A stretch of 40,207 nucleotides of DNA from JBQTHI01 sp052390035. GTDB taxonomy: Bacteria > Actinomycetota > Acidimicrobiia > Spongiisociales > ZC4RG35. The first letter of the stretch is position 1. Each line of letters begins with the position of its first letter. The stretch is taken from the NCBI GenBank assembly GCA_052390035.1, contig JBQTHI010000066.1:1-40207 (forward strand), read 5' to 3'. A model generated the notes under the pieces. That model did not search any database. It was not told the origin of the DNA and was given only the letters and a program-made list of their open reading frames with translations. Shown here piece by piece: positions 1-8,077 of this stretch. A program made the position numbers and the translations under genes.

Positions 1-1318
1 TGGCCACGACGGTTTCAAGTAACTTTGCCGTCCGCTCGAGCGACTCGATCGTCACGCGTTCGTTGTTTCCATGGAACAGGGAGAGAAACTCGGAGAATTC
101 GACCCGATCGTCGAACCACCCAACTCCGTATGCCACCGCACCCTTCGCCCGGAAGAAACGGGCATCGGTGGTGACCGGCATCAGGACGGGCAGAGCTCTT
201 TTCACACCCGTGAGTTCGAACAGAGCCTGGTCGATCGCCTCCCACAGCGGATTGTTCCGGCTCGATGTGTAGGAAAGGTGGTCGGCCATTGGACTGATCT
301 CGACCCGGTCGGCGGCGGCTCCCATCATCTTGCGAAGATGTTCGTCAACCGTCGCCCTGTCCATCCCGGGCAATCCACGGACGTCGACCTCGGCCTCTGC
401 GGCGTCGGGGATCATGTTGGCTTTGATGCCTCCACGCACTTTGTTGGGGCTGACGGTCAAGTGGCTGATGGCGTGGAAATAGCAGGCCAAACCGGGATCG
501 ATCATCGCCAGCTCGGACAGCGCCTCGTCGAGCTCGTCTGGGTTGAGCAGGCGTCTGGTCAGCGTTGGGTCAAAACCTAGGCGGCCGATCAGGTCCCGCC
601 ACTCGTTGGTCAATGCGATCGGGGTGGATCCCGTGAAGAGACCGGAGAGCGCCTCCACCAGGGGGGCGAGGGCGTTGTCGGCGAGATAGGGCGACGAGCC
701 GTGGCCCGGCACCCCCACCGACCGCAGTTTGCTCCAGAATGGTCCCTTCTCCCCGACCGCCACCGGATATAGCGGCCCATCGGGCGCACCCAGGGAGGGA
801 TAGGCGACCTCGGTGAGGACAAACGGCGCCGTGACCAGCTCGGGTCGCTCCTCAAGGAGGTACTTGGCCCCGAGGGTTCCGGCGGCTTCTTCGTCGGCCA
901 CTGCCGCCAGGATCAGATCGCCGGGCAGGGGAGGTAGCTCCCCGACCAGATATCGCTTGAACAGCACTGCCATGGCGGCTGTGACGTTGAGCATGTCTAC
1001 TGCGCCCCGGCCCCAAACGAATCCATCCACCACCTCGGCCGCAAAGGGGTCAACCATCCAGCCCGCCGGGTTGGCCGGCACCACATCGAGATGGGGTAGG
1101 AGCAGGAGGCCGGAGACGGCCGGATCGCTGCCCGAAACCCGGTAGATCACCGACTGTCGCCCGGGGGCGGGTTCGACGATCTCGCCCTTCTCACCAAAGA
1201 ACTCGGCCAAGGTGCCCACCGAACGGTGTTCGTGCCCGCTGTCGATGTTCCCGTCGTTGACGCACTGGTTGCGGATGAGCTGTTGAACGAGTCCGACGAG
1301 GTCGGCGGTCCCCTTCAC
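1..1318 (-). CDS. M20-family metallopeptidase, 3' end cut by window
   Basis: Zinc-dependent amidohydrolase of the M20 family (ArgE/DapE/carboxypeptidase type), which cleaves amide bonds in small N-acyl or peptide substrates in the cytoplasm. 439 residues are visible and the frame is still open at position 1, so the C-terminus is missing, probably by only a few residues since the family is about 440-450 long. Visible motifs: LLLPHLDVVP with metal ligands H76 and D78, GRGAVDM with D108, DEEAAG with the catalytic and metal glutamates near 143-144, a dimerisation-type VPGHGSSP, and a late LFHGNNERV with the last metal histidine. The GTG start at 1318 overlaps the stop of the Nudix gene by 4 bp (GTGA), and no Shine-Dalgarno is visible, which suggests translational coupling. 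The exact substrate cannot be told; actinobacterial relatives are often called DapE2-like. Family call is firm, specificity is open. Confidence 0.9.
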   Translation of the reverse strand, partial: MKGTADLVGLVQQLIRNQCVNDGNIDSGHEHRSVGTLAEFFGEKGEIVEPAPGRQSVIYRVSGSDPAVSGLLLLPHLDVVPANPAGWMVDPFAAEVVDGFVWGRGAVDMLNVTAAMAVLFKRYLVGELPPLPGDLILAAVADEEAAGTLGAKYLLEERPELVTAPFVLTEVAYPSLGAPDGPLYPVAVGEKGPFWSKLRSVGVPGHGSSPYLADNALAPLVEALSGLFTGSTPIALTNEWRDLIGRLGFDPTLTRRLLNPDELDEALSELAMIDPGLACYFHAISHLTVSPNKVRGGIKANMIPDAAEAEVDVRGLPGMDRATVDEHLRKMMGAAADRVEISPMADHLSYTSSRNNPLWEAIDQALFELTGVKRALPVLMPVTTDARFFRAKGAVAYGVGWFDDRVEFSEFLSLFHGNNERVTIESLERTAKLLETVVA

Positions 1319-1731
1319 GGGTTGGCGATCTCGATGGTGTCGAGCAGCGAGTACATCGTCGGGGTGAGCGGCAGTTGGCGGGCCTGCTCAACGGTAAACC
1401 ACCCAAACTCAGTCGCGTCATCGCCGGCCCGGCCTTCGCCACCGACCGGCGCGGCCGCGAAGTCCACCAGGCAGAAATGCCATTCGGGTGGATCACCGGG
1501 CCCGATGCTTTCACCCACCCAGACCGGATGTCCGACCTCCACCTCGAAGCCGGTCTCTTCGCGCACTTCTCGGGCCGCCGCCTCCCTCATCGTCTCTCCC
1601 AATCCCACTTTGCCGCCCGGCACCGCCCAGAGCCCCTCGCCGGGTGATCGCCGTCGCTTGATCAGCAACAAGCGGCCACCGTCGATGACCACGGCTCCTA
1701 CTCCGCAGACCGGATGGTCATCACCACCCAT
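1315..1731 (-). CDS. Nudix (MutT-like) hydrolase
   Basis: Hydrolase of nucleoside diphosphates linked to another group X; substrate unknown. The full Nudix box is present at residues 40-62: G40, E46, then REVREETGF at 54-62, matching GX5EX7REUXEEXGU with all metal-binding glutamates. Length 138 residues is normal for a single-domain Nudix protein. The frame stays open upstream to 1821, but that stretch lies inside the GNAT gene and is not Nudix-like. The ATG at 1731 gives an 11-bp overlap with the GNAT gene and starts just before the first beta strand. Its stop overlaps the GTG of the M20 peptidase. It is part of the long minus-strand gene run. Candidate substrates such as 8-oxo-dGTP, ADP-ribose or other sugar nucleotides cannot be separated from sequence alone. 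Confidence 0.88.
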   Translation of the reverse strand: MGGDDHPVCGVGAVVIDGGRLLLIKRRRSPGEGLWAVPGGKVGLGETMREAAAREVREETGFEVEVGHPVWVGESIGPGDPPEWHFCLVDFAAAPVGGEGRAGDDATEFGWFTVEQARQLPLTPTMYSLLDTIEIANP

Positions 1732-2197
1732 CGACGTGATGCATGATGATCGCCCGGGCGGCGAAGCCTCCCGCTTCGAAGAAGTTCTTTGCCAGGCGAT
1801 GCCCGGGAAGGACATGTGCATCGAACCTCGTCAGCCCCTGGCGTCGAAGGTCGGCCAATGCATAATCGAGCATTGCTTCACCAACTCCCACCTCCCGCGC
1901 CTCCATCTCCACAAACACCAGACGGATCGATCCGACCTGCATTTGCCTTGCCTGGGGCAACAGAGCTTCGACTCTGGCCAGCAAAAAGCCGAAGATGGCG
2001 TCGTCGATAAGGCCCACGACGATTGTCGATTCGACATCGTTTACCGCCGCTTCCAGGGCGTCTTCCACCGGCTCGGCGAGGCCGTCGGCGAGTGCCCACA
2101 TCTCATGGAGCGAAGTCATCTCCTTCTCCAGGGAGCGGTAGAGCGATGTGAGTGTGGACAGGTCGTCTGTCTGGGCGGGGCGGGCCCGAACGTCCAT
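1721..2197 (-). CDS. GNAT-family N-acetyltransferase
   Basis: Predicted acetyl-CoA dependent N-acyltransferase, 158 residues, the usual size of a one-domain GNAT. The core is visible: a beta strand IRLVFVEMEAREVGVGEAML around residues 92-111, whose R-E-V-G-V-G part is a version of the motif A acetyl-CoA pyrophosphate loop, and a later PGHRLAKNFFEAGGF segment typical of motif B. The substrate cannot be inferred. The ATG at 2197 shares one base with the stop codon of the mannosyltransferase gene (TGATG), so the two are likely translationally coupled. The 3' end overlaps the Nudix gene by 11 bp. Confidence 0.82.
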   Translation of the reverse strand: MDVRARPAQTDDLSTLTSLYRSLEKEMTSLHEMWALADGLAEPVEDALEAAVNDVESTIVVGLIDDAIFGFLLARVEALLPQARQMQVGSIRLVFVEMEAREVGVGEAMLDYALADLRRQGLTRFDAHVLPGHRLAKNFFEAGGFAARAIIMHHVDGW

Positions 2198-2928
2198 CAG
2201 GTCCGCCAGCGTAACCCGGCGGCCCGTCGTCTAATCCCCCACAGCGTAACCAGCCTCATCGCCTCGACGACGATGTCGGGTCCCATCTTCGACTTGCCGA
2301 GAGTCCGGTCACGGAAGACGATCGGCACCTCGGCCAGGTGCAGCCCCATATCGACCGCTCGCATCGCCATCTCGACCTGAAAGCTGTAGCCCGAGGCTCG
2401 GGCCGATGCGTAGGGCAGCCGTTGCAAAGCCTCGACCCGCCAGGCGCGATAGCCTCCGGTCGCATCGGTGAGCGGTATACCGAGCATTAATCGGGCGTAC
2501 AGATTCCCTCCTTTGGAAAGAACCCGCCTCCGCCATGGCCAGTCGGGAGTGCCGCCCCCGGGGATGTACCTTGATCCCATGGCCAGGTCGGCACCGGCCT
2601 CTACGGCATGGACCAGACGGGGAAGATCGTCCGGGTTATGGGAGAAGTCGCCGTCCATCTGGACGATCACCGCCGTCCCGGTCTGGATGGCCCGCTCAAA
2701 GCCGGCGCCGTAGGCAGGTCCGAGGCCGACTTTGGCTGGCCGGTGGAGAACCTCCATGTTCCCCACCTGCTCTTTCATTTCATCGGCCAGAACTCCCGTC
2801 CCGTCCGGTGAGTTGTCGTCGACAACGATCAGCCGGTATCCGTGGAGAAGAACCGCCGCCGCCAGGTGGGGAAGGTTCTCCCTTTCGTTGTAGGTGGGAA
2901 CGACAACCGTGACCTGCTCAGGACGCAC
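2197..2928 (-). CDS. ppm1: polyprenol-phosphate mannosyltransferase (DPM1/Ppm1-like GT2)
   Basis: GT-A fold, family 2 glycosyltransferase expected to transfer mannose from GDP-mannose to polyprenyl phosphate on the inner membrane face, making the mannose donor for lipoglycans and protein mannosylation. Motifs in order: VVVPTYNERENLP at the N-terminus, VVDDNSPDGT, the metal-binding VQMDGDFSHNP (DGD as the DXD motif), MGSRYIPGG, ATGGYRAW, and a C-terminal FRDRTLGKSKM, all characteristic of DPM1 proteins. At 243 residues it is the bare catalytic domain, without the N-terminal acyltransferase (Lnt-like) domain fused in M. tuberculosis Ppm1. There is no clear membrane helix. It starts with GTG and overlaps the DUF4193 gene by 11 bp. 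Confidence 0.9.
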   Translation of the reverse strand: MRPEQVTVVVPTYNERENLPHLAAAVLLHGYRLIVVDDNSPDGTGVLADEMKEQVGNMEVLHRPAKVGLGPAYGAGFERAIQTGTAVIVQMDGDFSHNPDDLPRLVHAVEAGADLAMGSRYIPGGGTPDWPWRRRVLSKGGNLYARLMLGIPLTDATGGYRAWRVEALQRLPYASARASGYSFQVEMAMRAVDMGLHLAEVPIVFRDRTLGKSKMGPDIVVEAMRLVTLWGIRRRAAGLRWRT

Positions 2929-3364
2929 AGTCTCGGCAGATCATCTTGCGCCGGTTGGCGAGCTGACTGGTGCGCTTGACGATGAAGCAAGACTGACACA
3001 CAAACTCGCCCTCCCGCACCGCGTGAGCGTCGAGATCCATGGTCAGCTCTTCTCGCCGGATGGCCCTCAGTTCAGCGACCTCGTCGACCAGGATCGACTC
3101 AGATACTTCATCTTCGAGCAGTTCGAGTTCTTCGGCTTCAAGCTCATCGAGGGCCTCGTCGCCTTCTCCTTCCTCCTCTTCGGAGTATTCGTCCTCTTCG
3201 TCGACTTCCTCTTCGACTTCGGGTTCGACCTCCGGCTCTTCGAGGTCCTCCTCGTCTAGTTCGACCTCCTCGTCGAGGACGTCTTCGTCCTCTTCCGGCT
3301 CCTCGTCAACAAGGTCGGGCGCGGCCTGGGACTCTTCGAGTGCTGCTGTCTTTTTGCGTGCCAT
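2918..3364 (-). CDS. DUF4193-like acidic protein with C-terminal zinc ribbon
   Basis: Conserved actinobacterial protein of unknown function, 148 residues. The first five residues are basic (MARKK). Residues about 19-95 are an extremely acidic, Glu/Asp-rich low-complexity stretch. The C-terminus (about 104-148) is an ordered domain with two CxxC pairs, C123/C126 and C143/C146, likely to bind zinc. The ending resembles the DUF4193 family (for example M. tuberculosis Rv2699c). The frame is open upstream to 3511, but the ATG at 3364 starts the conserved MARKK and follows an intergenic gap with a possible promoter. It likely heads a sub-operon with the mannosyltransferase, GNAT, Nudix and M20 genes. 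The acidic tail is much longer than I would expect for the family. Function unknown. Confidence 0.82.
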   Translation of the reverse strand: MARKKTAALEESQAAPDLVDEEPEEDEDVLDEEVELDEEDLEEPEVEPEVEEEVDEEDEYSEEEEGEGDEALDELEAEELELLEDEVSESILVDEVAELRAIRREELTMDLDAHAVREGEFVCQSCFIVKRTSQLANRRKMICRDCAS

Positions 3365-3395
3365 TTGATTGCAAACCCCCGGTGAGAGCGGCGGG

Positions 3396-3401
3396 AGTAT
3401 A
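3396..3401 (-). promoter_or_regulatory. possible -10 element before the DUF4193 gene
   Basis: The minus strand reads TATACT here, 31 bp before the ATG of the DUF4193 gene, in the only gap (3365-3423) between the lipid kinase and DUF4193 genes. It matches the sigma-70 -10 consensus at five of six bases. No convincing -35 hexamer is seen at 16-18 bp spacing. The same hexamer occurs upstream of arc. Tentative. Confidence 0.3.
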
Positions 3402-3423
3402 AGTCCGCCGGTGGTTATTGCCC

Positions 3424-4311
3424 CTAGATCTTCAGATCGAGGGCGCCGGGCAAAACAGATACGGTGACCGGAGTATTCCCAACCAGATCCCCGTCGGCTT
3501 CGATGGGCCACCCCTGAGACGTGACGAGTCGGAAGCCGGGGGTGGCGTATCGCCTCACCGTCCGATCGGTGAGATGGACGCCACGAATGATCTTGGGTAC
3601 CAATCGGCCGGCTTCCCGCTTTCGGCAGTTGATTACCTGTAGGTCGAGACGGCCGTCATTGAGGGTGGCTCGCGGCGCGACGTTCCAGCCTCCGGCAAAG
3701 AACTGGGCATTGGCAAAAATCACGGCCAGAGCCGGGCTTTGATGGCGACGACCACCTATGTCGAGCTCCACCTCGGCATATGGGAATCGTGGCAACCGAG
3801 CGGCGAAAGCCAGCGGGTAACGCACCTTTCCCAGCCGGCGGCTTAGGCGAGGGGCCGTCTCGGCGGCGGCCGCCCCCGCACCTGCCTGGGCCACGTTGAC
3901 GAAGTACCTGGAGCCCCAATCACCTTCCAGGAGGCCAACATCGATTCGATAGGTGTTCTCTCCGGTCAGATGAGCCGCCGCCTGCTCCAGATTCTGCGGA
4001 ATGCCGAAGGTTCGCAAGAGGTCGGAGCCGGTTCCCCCCGGGAGGATGCCGAGAATCGGTCGGACCGGCCCGGCCATGAACTCGTTGATGGCCAAATTGA
4101 CGGTTCCGTCACCCCCTACCACCGCCACCCGGGGCCGGCCGGCGGCCGCCGCCTCAGCCAGCGCCCGCCGCATGTCGGCGACCGACTGAGGGGCCTCGAT
4201 GTCGGCCGCCGCGCCGACCCGATCGAGAGCATTCCGCACCCTGGTTATCTCCACCGATCGGCGCCCTGCCGCCGGATTGACGAGGACGAACCAAGCGACA
4301 CTCACATTCAA
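3424..4311 (-). CDS. diacylglycerol kinase-family lipid kinase
   Basis: Soluble lipid kinase of the DagK/YegS/LCB5 family, which phosphorylates a lipid hydroxyl such as that of diacylglycerol at the membrane. 295 residues, the usual size. Signatures: FVLVNPAAGRR near the N-terminus, the nucleotide-binding VVGGDGTVN around residue 64-72, LPGGTGSD around 90-97, and WPIEADGDLVG near the C-terminus with the conserved ADGD. The start is ambiguous: TTG at 4311 overlaps the helY stop in the same 4-bp pattern (TTGA) as other junctions here, with GGGAG 4 bp upstream. GTG at 4305 is an alternative with 10-bp spacing. It is the last gene before the DUF4193 promoter gap. Confidence 0.88.
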   Translation of the reverse strand: MNVSVAWFVLVNPAAGRRSVEITRVRNALDRVGAAADIEAPQSVADMRRALAEAAAAGRPRVAVVGGDGTVNLAINEFMAGPVRPILGILPGGTGSDLLRTFGIPQNLEQAAAHLTGENTYRIDVGLLEGDWGSRYFVNVAQAGAGAAAAETAPRLSRRLGKVRYPLAFAARLPRFPYAEVELDIGGRRHQSPALAVIFANAQFFAGGWNVAPRATLNDGRLDLQVINCRKREAGRLVPKIIRGVHLTDRTVRRYATPGFRLVTSQGWPIEADGDLVGNTPVTVSVLPGALDLKI

Positions 4312-6869
4312 CCGACTCCCATGGCCGCTACCACCCCCCGATCGATCGCGGCCAAGGTCGCCGACGCCTCGTCTCTAAGTTCAGGGGAGACGTCGCGGAT
4401 CTGGCGGAGCAGATCGACCAGTTGTCGGGATACCCGGACAAAGTCCCCCGGGGCGAGCCGGAGCCCGCTGAGATCCTCCAAAGACCATCCAGCCGCCCAC
4501 TCATAGGAGAGTCCCACGAACCCGGGATCGGGCCGGCGGGTCGGCGGGAGTCGCATCGCCTTCTCCCTCGCCGCCAGCCCGTCGGCGATCGCCAGCAGCC
4601 GATCCCAGCGATCGGCCAGGACCGTCGTCGGCCATATGGGGATGGTTCTCTCCTCGGTCCGTGGCTCGTAGACAAAACAGGAAGCAAGGGCCGCCAGTTC
4701 GGGCACTGTCACTCCCCAGAAGAGGCCGTGTTCCAGCGCCACGGCCAGCAGCAGATCAAGCTCGCTGTACAGAAACCGCAGACGCTCACCGCGTCGGGTC
4801 AGCCGCCATCCTTCCATGTAGCCGTATTCGGCCAACAACGCCTCGATCGCTTCGAAGTCTTCGACCAAGCCCACCCCGCTGCGCCGCAACTCGGCCCGAA
4901 CCTGTTCGAGGGTCTGACGGGTCCGCGCCGCCCGACCCGCCCATCGCAGGTGAAAGGCCGCCTCGGGGCAACGGGCCACTGGATGGTCGAGCTCCACATG
5001 GGGGGGGTTGGTCAATAGATGGCCCTCAGGCTTACGGCTCGCAGGCACCTTGCGTAACAATCGGAGAGCGTCCTGGAGAAAACGTCGGCTCTTGGTATCG
5101 ACCGGCTTGGGCAGCTCGAGGCGAATCCGCCTCTCAGTGCCAGCCACCACCTCCCGTTCACCCAGGGCGACGGATCGGCCAGAGGTGGATATGGCCAATA
5201 GCTTCATCCTTCCCCCTTCGCGCCTGATCCTGCGGATGATGAGGTATCGCCCCTGGCGGGGGCCGCCGGGAATGTCGACCACATCACCGGGCAACAAACG
5301 GCCCACCAGTTCGGCCGATTTCGGTTGGGGTGCGTTCTTCTGGAGCGCCCGGTATTCCTCGACCGAGCCAAGCTCACAGGTGGCCTTGACCTCCTCCTCC
5401 GAAAGCCTCTCCTCCAGTTGGTCCAATCGGGTGAGAGCGGCGGCACGGTCTTCCTGCCGCTGGAACTGACCGAAGGAGGAGGAGAGCAGGTCCAGCGCCC
5501 GTTGCCGTGGATAGTTGGCGGCGAGATTGGCAGCCATGTTGTAGGTGGGCCGGAACGACGACCGTAGCGGGTGGCTGCCGGCGGCGGCCACCGCCGTCAC
5601 TTGTCCGAAAGGGACAAATGGCGAATGGAGTACTACTCCGTAACCAAAGGTGTCGATCCCCCGCCGTCCCGCCCTCCCGGTGAGCTGGGTGTAATCGCCC
5701 GGTTGCATCACCTCGGGCCCGTCCCCGCTCCACTTCGACAAGCTCTCCAACACGACGGTTCGGGCCGGCATGTTGATACCCAGAGAAAGCGTTTCGGTGG
5801 CGAAAACCACCTTCAACAGCCCAGCGGCGAAGAGGTCCTCCACCGTCTCTTTGAAAGCGGGAACCATGCCGGCATGATGTGGGGCCACCCCGGCCTCCAG
5901 GAACGAAAGCCAGCGCGGGTAGTCGAGGACGGCAAGATCGGCGTCGGTTAGATGGGCAGTGCCCTCCTCGGCGATATCCCGGATCCGGTCCCGCTCGTCG
6001 GTGGTGGTGAGCCGCACCCCGGACTCGAGGGTGCGCAGGGCGGCCGCGTCGCAGCCGGCCCGCGAGAAGATGAAGTAGATAGCCGGCAACATCCCTTCCG
6101 CGGCCAGGTGTTCAACCATTTCCACACGGCTCGGGGTGGTGAGCCGCCGGCGCCTTCCCCTCTCGAGGCTGAGGAAGTGTTCGATCTTGGGGTTGGCTCG
6201 CTGCTGCCCCCCACGGACGGAGAAGGTCGGCAACATCCGCACCCCCTCGGCAAAGCGATCCTTCCAGGCGTAAAGGTCTTCTAATGGGACCGGCCGATGC
6301 CTGGACAAGATCAGCTCGGTATCACCACGGCGTTCGCGCACCCAGGAAGAGAACTCTTCGGCGTTGGCGATCGTCGCCGAGAGGCATACAAGCTGCATCC
6401 GCCGGGGAGCGTGGATGATGATCTCCTCCCACACCGCCCCCCTAAAACGGTCTTGGAGGTAATGCACCTCGTCGAGAATGACGGTTTCGACTCGGTCGAG
6501 GGCATCCGAACCGGCATAAATCATGTTGCGGAGAACTTCGGTGGTCATCACCACGATGCCGCCTTCTCCGTTGATGACGTTGTCCCCTGTCAAAAGGCCG
6601 ACCCGCTCGCTGCCGTATACGGCGGTGAAATCGCCGAACTTCTGGTTGGAAAGGGCCTTGATCGGCGTGGTGTAGAAGGCCCGCCCGTCGCGGCGGAGGG
6701 CGAAATGCACCGCCGCCTCGGCGACCAGGGTTTTCCCTGCCCCGGTGGGGGCGGTGACCACCACCGTCCTCCCCGCCGCCACCGCCTCCACTGCTTCGAT
6801 CTGGAACGGATCGGCAAGGAAGGGGATCGCCTCGAGAAAGTTCTCGACCTCCAAGGTCGAGGTGGTCAC
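4308..6869 (-). CDS. helY: HelY-like Ski2/Mtr4 family DExH helicase
   Basis: ATP-dependent RNA helicase of the Ski2/Mtr4 group, 853 residues. Motifs: Walker A TAPTGAGKT at 39-47, TTPIKALSNQK at about 68-76, DEVH box at 133-136, SAT at 164-166, FSRAGCD near 269, and motif VI QLTGRAGRRG at 395-404. The C-terminal half carries a DSHCT-type domain (LEDLSGLRLAPGDFVR...). M. tuberculosis HelY (Rv2092c) sits in the same position after tatC, which supports orthology. The frame runs upstream into tatC to 7007; the GTG at 6869 overlaps the tatC stop by 4 bp (GTGA) and leaves a normal N-terminus. Likely role is RNA processing or turnover; the precise substrate is not known from sequence. Confidence 0.93.
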   Translation of the reverse strand: MTTSTLEVENFLEAIPFLADPFQIEAVEAVAAGRTVVVTAPTGAGKTLVAEAAVHFALRRDGRAFYTTPIKALSNQKFGDFTAVYGSERVGLLTGDNVINGEGGIVVMTTEVLRNMIYAGSDALDRVETVILDEVHYLQDRFRGAVWEEIIIHAPRRMQLVCLSATIANAEEFSSWVRERRGDTELILSRHRPVPLEDLYAWKDRFAEGVRMLPTFSVRGGQQRANPKIEHFLSLERGRRRRLTTPSRVEMVEHLAAEGMLPAIYFIFSRAGCDAAALRTLESGVRLTTTDERDRIRDIAEEGTAHLTDADLAVLDYPRWLSFLEAGVAPHHAGMVPAFKETVEDLFAAGLLKVVFATETLSLGINMPARTVVLESLSKWSGDGPEVMQPGDYTQLTGRAGRRGIDTFGYGVVLHSPFVPFGQVTAVAAAGSHPLRSSFRPTYNMAANLAANYPRQRALDLLSSSFGQFQRQEDRAAALTRLDQLEERLSEEEVKATCELGSVEEYRALQKNAPQPKSAELVGRLLPGDVVDIPGGPRQGRYLIIRRIRREGGRMKLLAISTSGRSVALGEREVVAGTERRIRLELPKPVDTKSRRFLQDALRLLRKVPASRKPEGHLLTNPPHVELDHPVARCPEAAFHLRWAGRAARTRQTLEQVRAELRRSGVGLVEDFEAIEALLAEYGYMEGWRLTRRGERLRFLYSELDLLLAVALEHGLFWGVTVPELAALASCFVYEPRTEERTIPIWPTTVLADRWDRLLAIADGLAAREKAMRLPPTRRPDPGFVGLSYEWAAGWSLEDLSGLRLAPGDFVRVSRQLVDLLRQIRDVSPELRDEASATLAAIDRGVVAAMGVG

Positions 6870-7579
6870 TTGCGAAGTACCCAGCGGATGATCCAAATGG
6901 TCGCCTCGTAAAGGACATAGAGCGGCGCCGCCATGGCGGCGAGAGTGAGCACGTCCCCGGTGGGGGTAATTGCCGCGGCGGCGATGGTGATGATGAGCAC
7001 GGCCCACCGACGACCCCGGCCCAGCTGACGGCTGGTAACCACCCCGGTGGCGGCGGCGGCAAACAGAAACACGGGAAACTGGAAGGTCACCCCGAAAGCC
7101 AGCAACAGCCGCAAGACGAACGAGTAGTAAGGGCCGATGCGGAGGTTGTTCTCCACATCAGGAAAGATCCCGAGAAGGACGTTCAACGCCCGCGGCATCA
7201 GCCAATAGCCGAAGAGGACACCACCTACGAACAAGGCGACGAAGGCGGTGACGATCGGAACCACCCATCTCCGTTCCCGATTGTTGAGGGCGGGGCTGAC
7301 GAAAGCCCAGATCTGATACAAGATGACGGGGCTTGCCAGGATCACGCCCCCAAAAAAAGCGACCCTCAACAGCACGCCGAACTCTTCACCAGCCTCTAAC
7401 GCCTGAAAGGTATTTCCGGGCGCAGCCTCCCGATAGGGCCGTTCCAGCACCTCGGTTAACGGGGAAGCGAATACGAGGGCGACTATCGAAGTAAGGGCCA
7501 GCGCCACCGCCACCTTGATGATCCGGCTGCGGAGCTCTTCGAGGTGGGCAAGGATCGGTTGGGGAGTGTCCCTCGTCAC
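6866..7579 (-). CDS. tatC: Sec-independent protein translocase TatC
   Basis: Core receptor of the twin-arginine translocase, which recognises RR signal peptides and exports folded proteins. 237 residues with six hydrophobic segments. The N-terminal signature HLEELRSRI at 12-20 is present, followed by YQIWAFVSPALNNRERRWV with the E. coli E103-equivalent glutamate at 102, and ITPTGD before the last helices. The site equal to E. coli TatC E170 (FEVP) reads FQFP here, with Gln167. The GTG at 7579 overlaps the tatA stop by 4 bp; longer upstream frames run through tatA and do not look like TatC. Order tatA-tatC-helY matches mycobacteria. Confidence 0.95.
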   Translation of the reverse strand: MTRDTPQPILAHLEELRSRIIKVAVALALTSIVALVFASPLTEVLERPYREAAPGNTFQALEAGEEFGVLLRVAFFGGVILASPVILYQIWAFVSPALNNRERRWVVPIVTAFVALFVGGVLFGYWLMPRALNVLLGIFPDVENNLRIGPYYSFVLRLLLAFGVTFQFPVFLFAAAATGVVTSRQLGRGRRWAVLIITIAAAAITPTGDVLTLAAMAAPLYVLYEATIWIIRWVLRK

Positions 7580-7983
7580 GCTCCAACCTGGTTGCCAGCC
7601 TGGTTGCCAGCCTGTTGCGCCGGCGGGTCGGCGACGCTCTCCCCTCTCTCGATACGGTCGAGGTCGGCCATGGCGTCGGCCGGAGTTGGTCCGCTGACCG
7701 GTTTGGGGCCCTTCCATGGAAGACGGGTCGGGTTGGTCTCGGCCGCCAGCCGGGCGGCGTCCCTCACCGCCTTCTTGACCTCTCCCACCGGATCGACCAG
7801 CTCGGACCGAACCTTTTGAACCTCATCGATCTCGGCTTCGAGCCCTTCTCGCATCTCGCGGGCGGCGTTGCGAAGCTCCCGCGCCCAGCCTCCAAGTTTG
7901 CGAGCCAGCTGGGGCAGACGCTCGGGGCCCAGCACCACGAGGGCCACCAACAGGATGACGATCCACTCGCCGCCTTGCACCAT
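7576..7983 (-). CDS. tatA: TatA/TatB-family twin-arginine translocase subunit
   Basis: Single-pass membrane subunit of the Tat translocase. 135 residues: a short N-out segment with Glu6, one transmembrane helix at about 7-19, the hinge LGPERLP at 18-24, then an amphipathic helix and a long charged tail. LGPERLP and the length are more like TatB than TatA, so it may act as the TatB-type partner of the adjacent TatC, with a true TatA elsewhere; mycobacterial annotation calls the gene in this position tatA. The C-terminus holds a short in-frame duplication (GNQAGNQ) encoded by a 12-bp tandem repeat. ATG at 7983; no strong Shine-Dalgarno. An inverted repeat at 8012-8073 separates it from the upstream gene. 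Confidence 0.9.
   Translation of the reverse strand: MVQGGEWIVILLVALVVLGPERLPQLARKLGGWARELRNAAREMREGLEAEIDEVQKVRSELVDPVGEVKKAVRDAARLAAETNPTRLPWKGPKPVSGPTPADAMADLDRIERGESVADPPAQQAGNQAGNQVGA
7587..7610 (-). repeat. 12-bp perfect tandem duplication in tatA 3' end
   Basis: The plus strand shows two exact copies of CCTGGTTGCCAG (7587-7598 and 7599-7610), followed by a partial third. They encode the GNQA/GNQV repeats at the end of the Tat subunit. It keeps frame, so it is a slippage product in a tolerant tail. Confidence 0.8.
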
Positions 7984-8011
7984 GGCATGTCATGCTAGGG
8001 GAGGGCGCGAT

Positions 8012-8073
8012 TACACCCCGGCGGGAGGAGTGGTCGCGGGACCTGAGCCTGGCGCTCCACCCGGCGGGGTGTA
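8012..8073 (-). terminator. imperfect 19-bp inverted repeat between zinc-ribbon gene and tatA
   Basis: Arms 8012-8030 and 8055-8073 are complementary at 17 of 19 positions around a 24-nt loop. The stem starts 4 bp after the stop of the zinc-ribbon gene and ends 28 bp before the tatA start. There is no T-run on the minus strand after it, so it is not a classic intrinsic terminator. It could be a Rho-dependent stop, an attenuator, or an mRNA-stabilising stem that separates the proteasome part of the run from the Tat part. Confidence 0.5.
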
Positions 8074-8077
8074 TTCG

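Noticed and set aside
3039..3368. Plus-strand 109-residue serine-rich frame
   Set aside because: It is the antisense reading of the Glu/Asp-rich tract of the DUF4193 gene; the composition follows from GAG/GAC codons.
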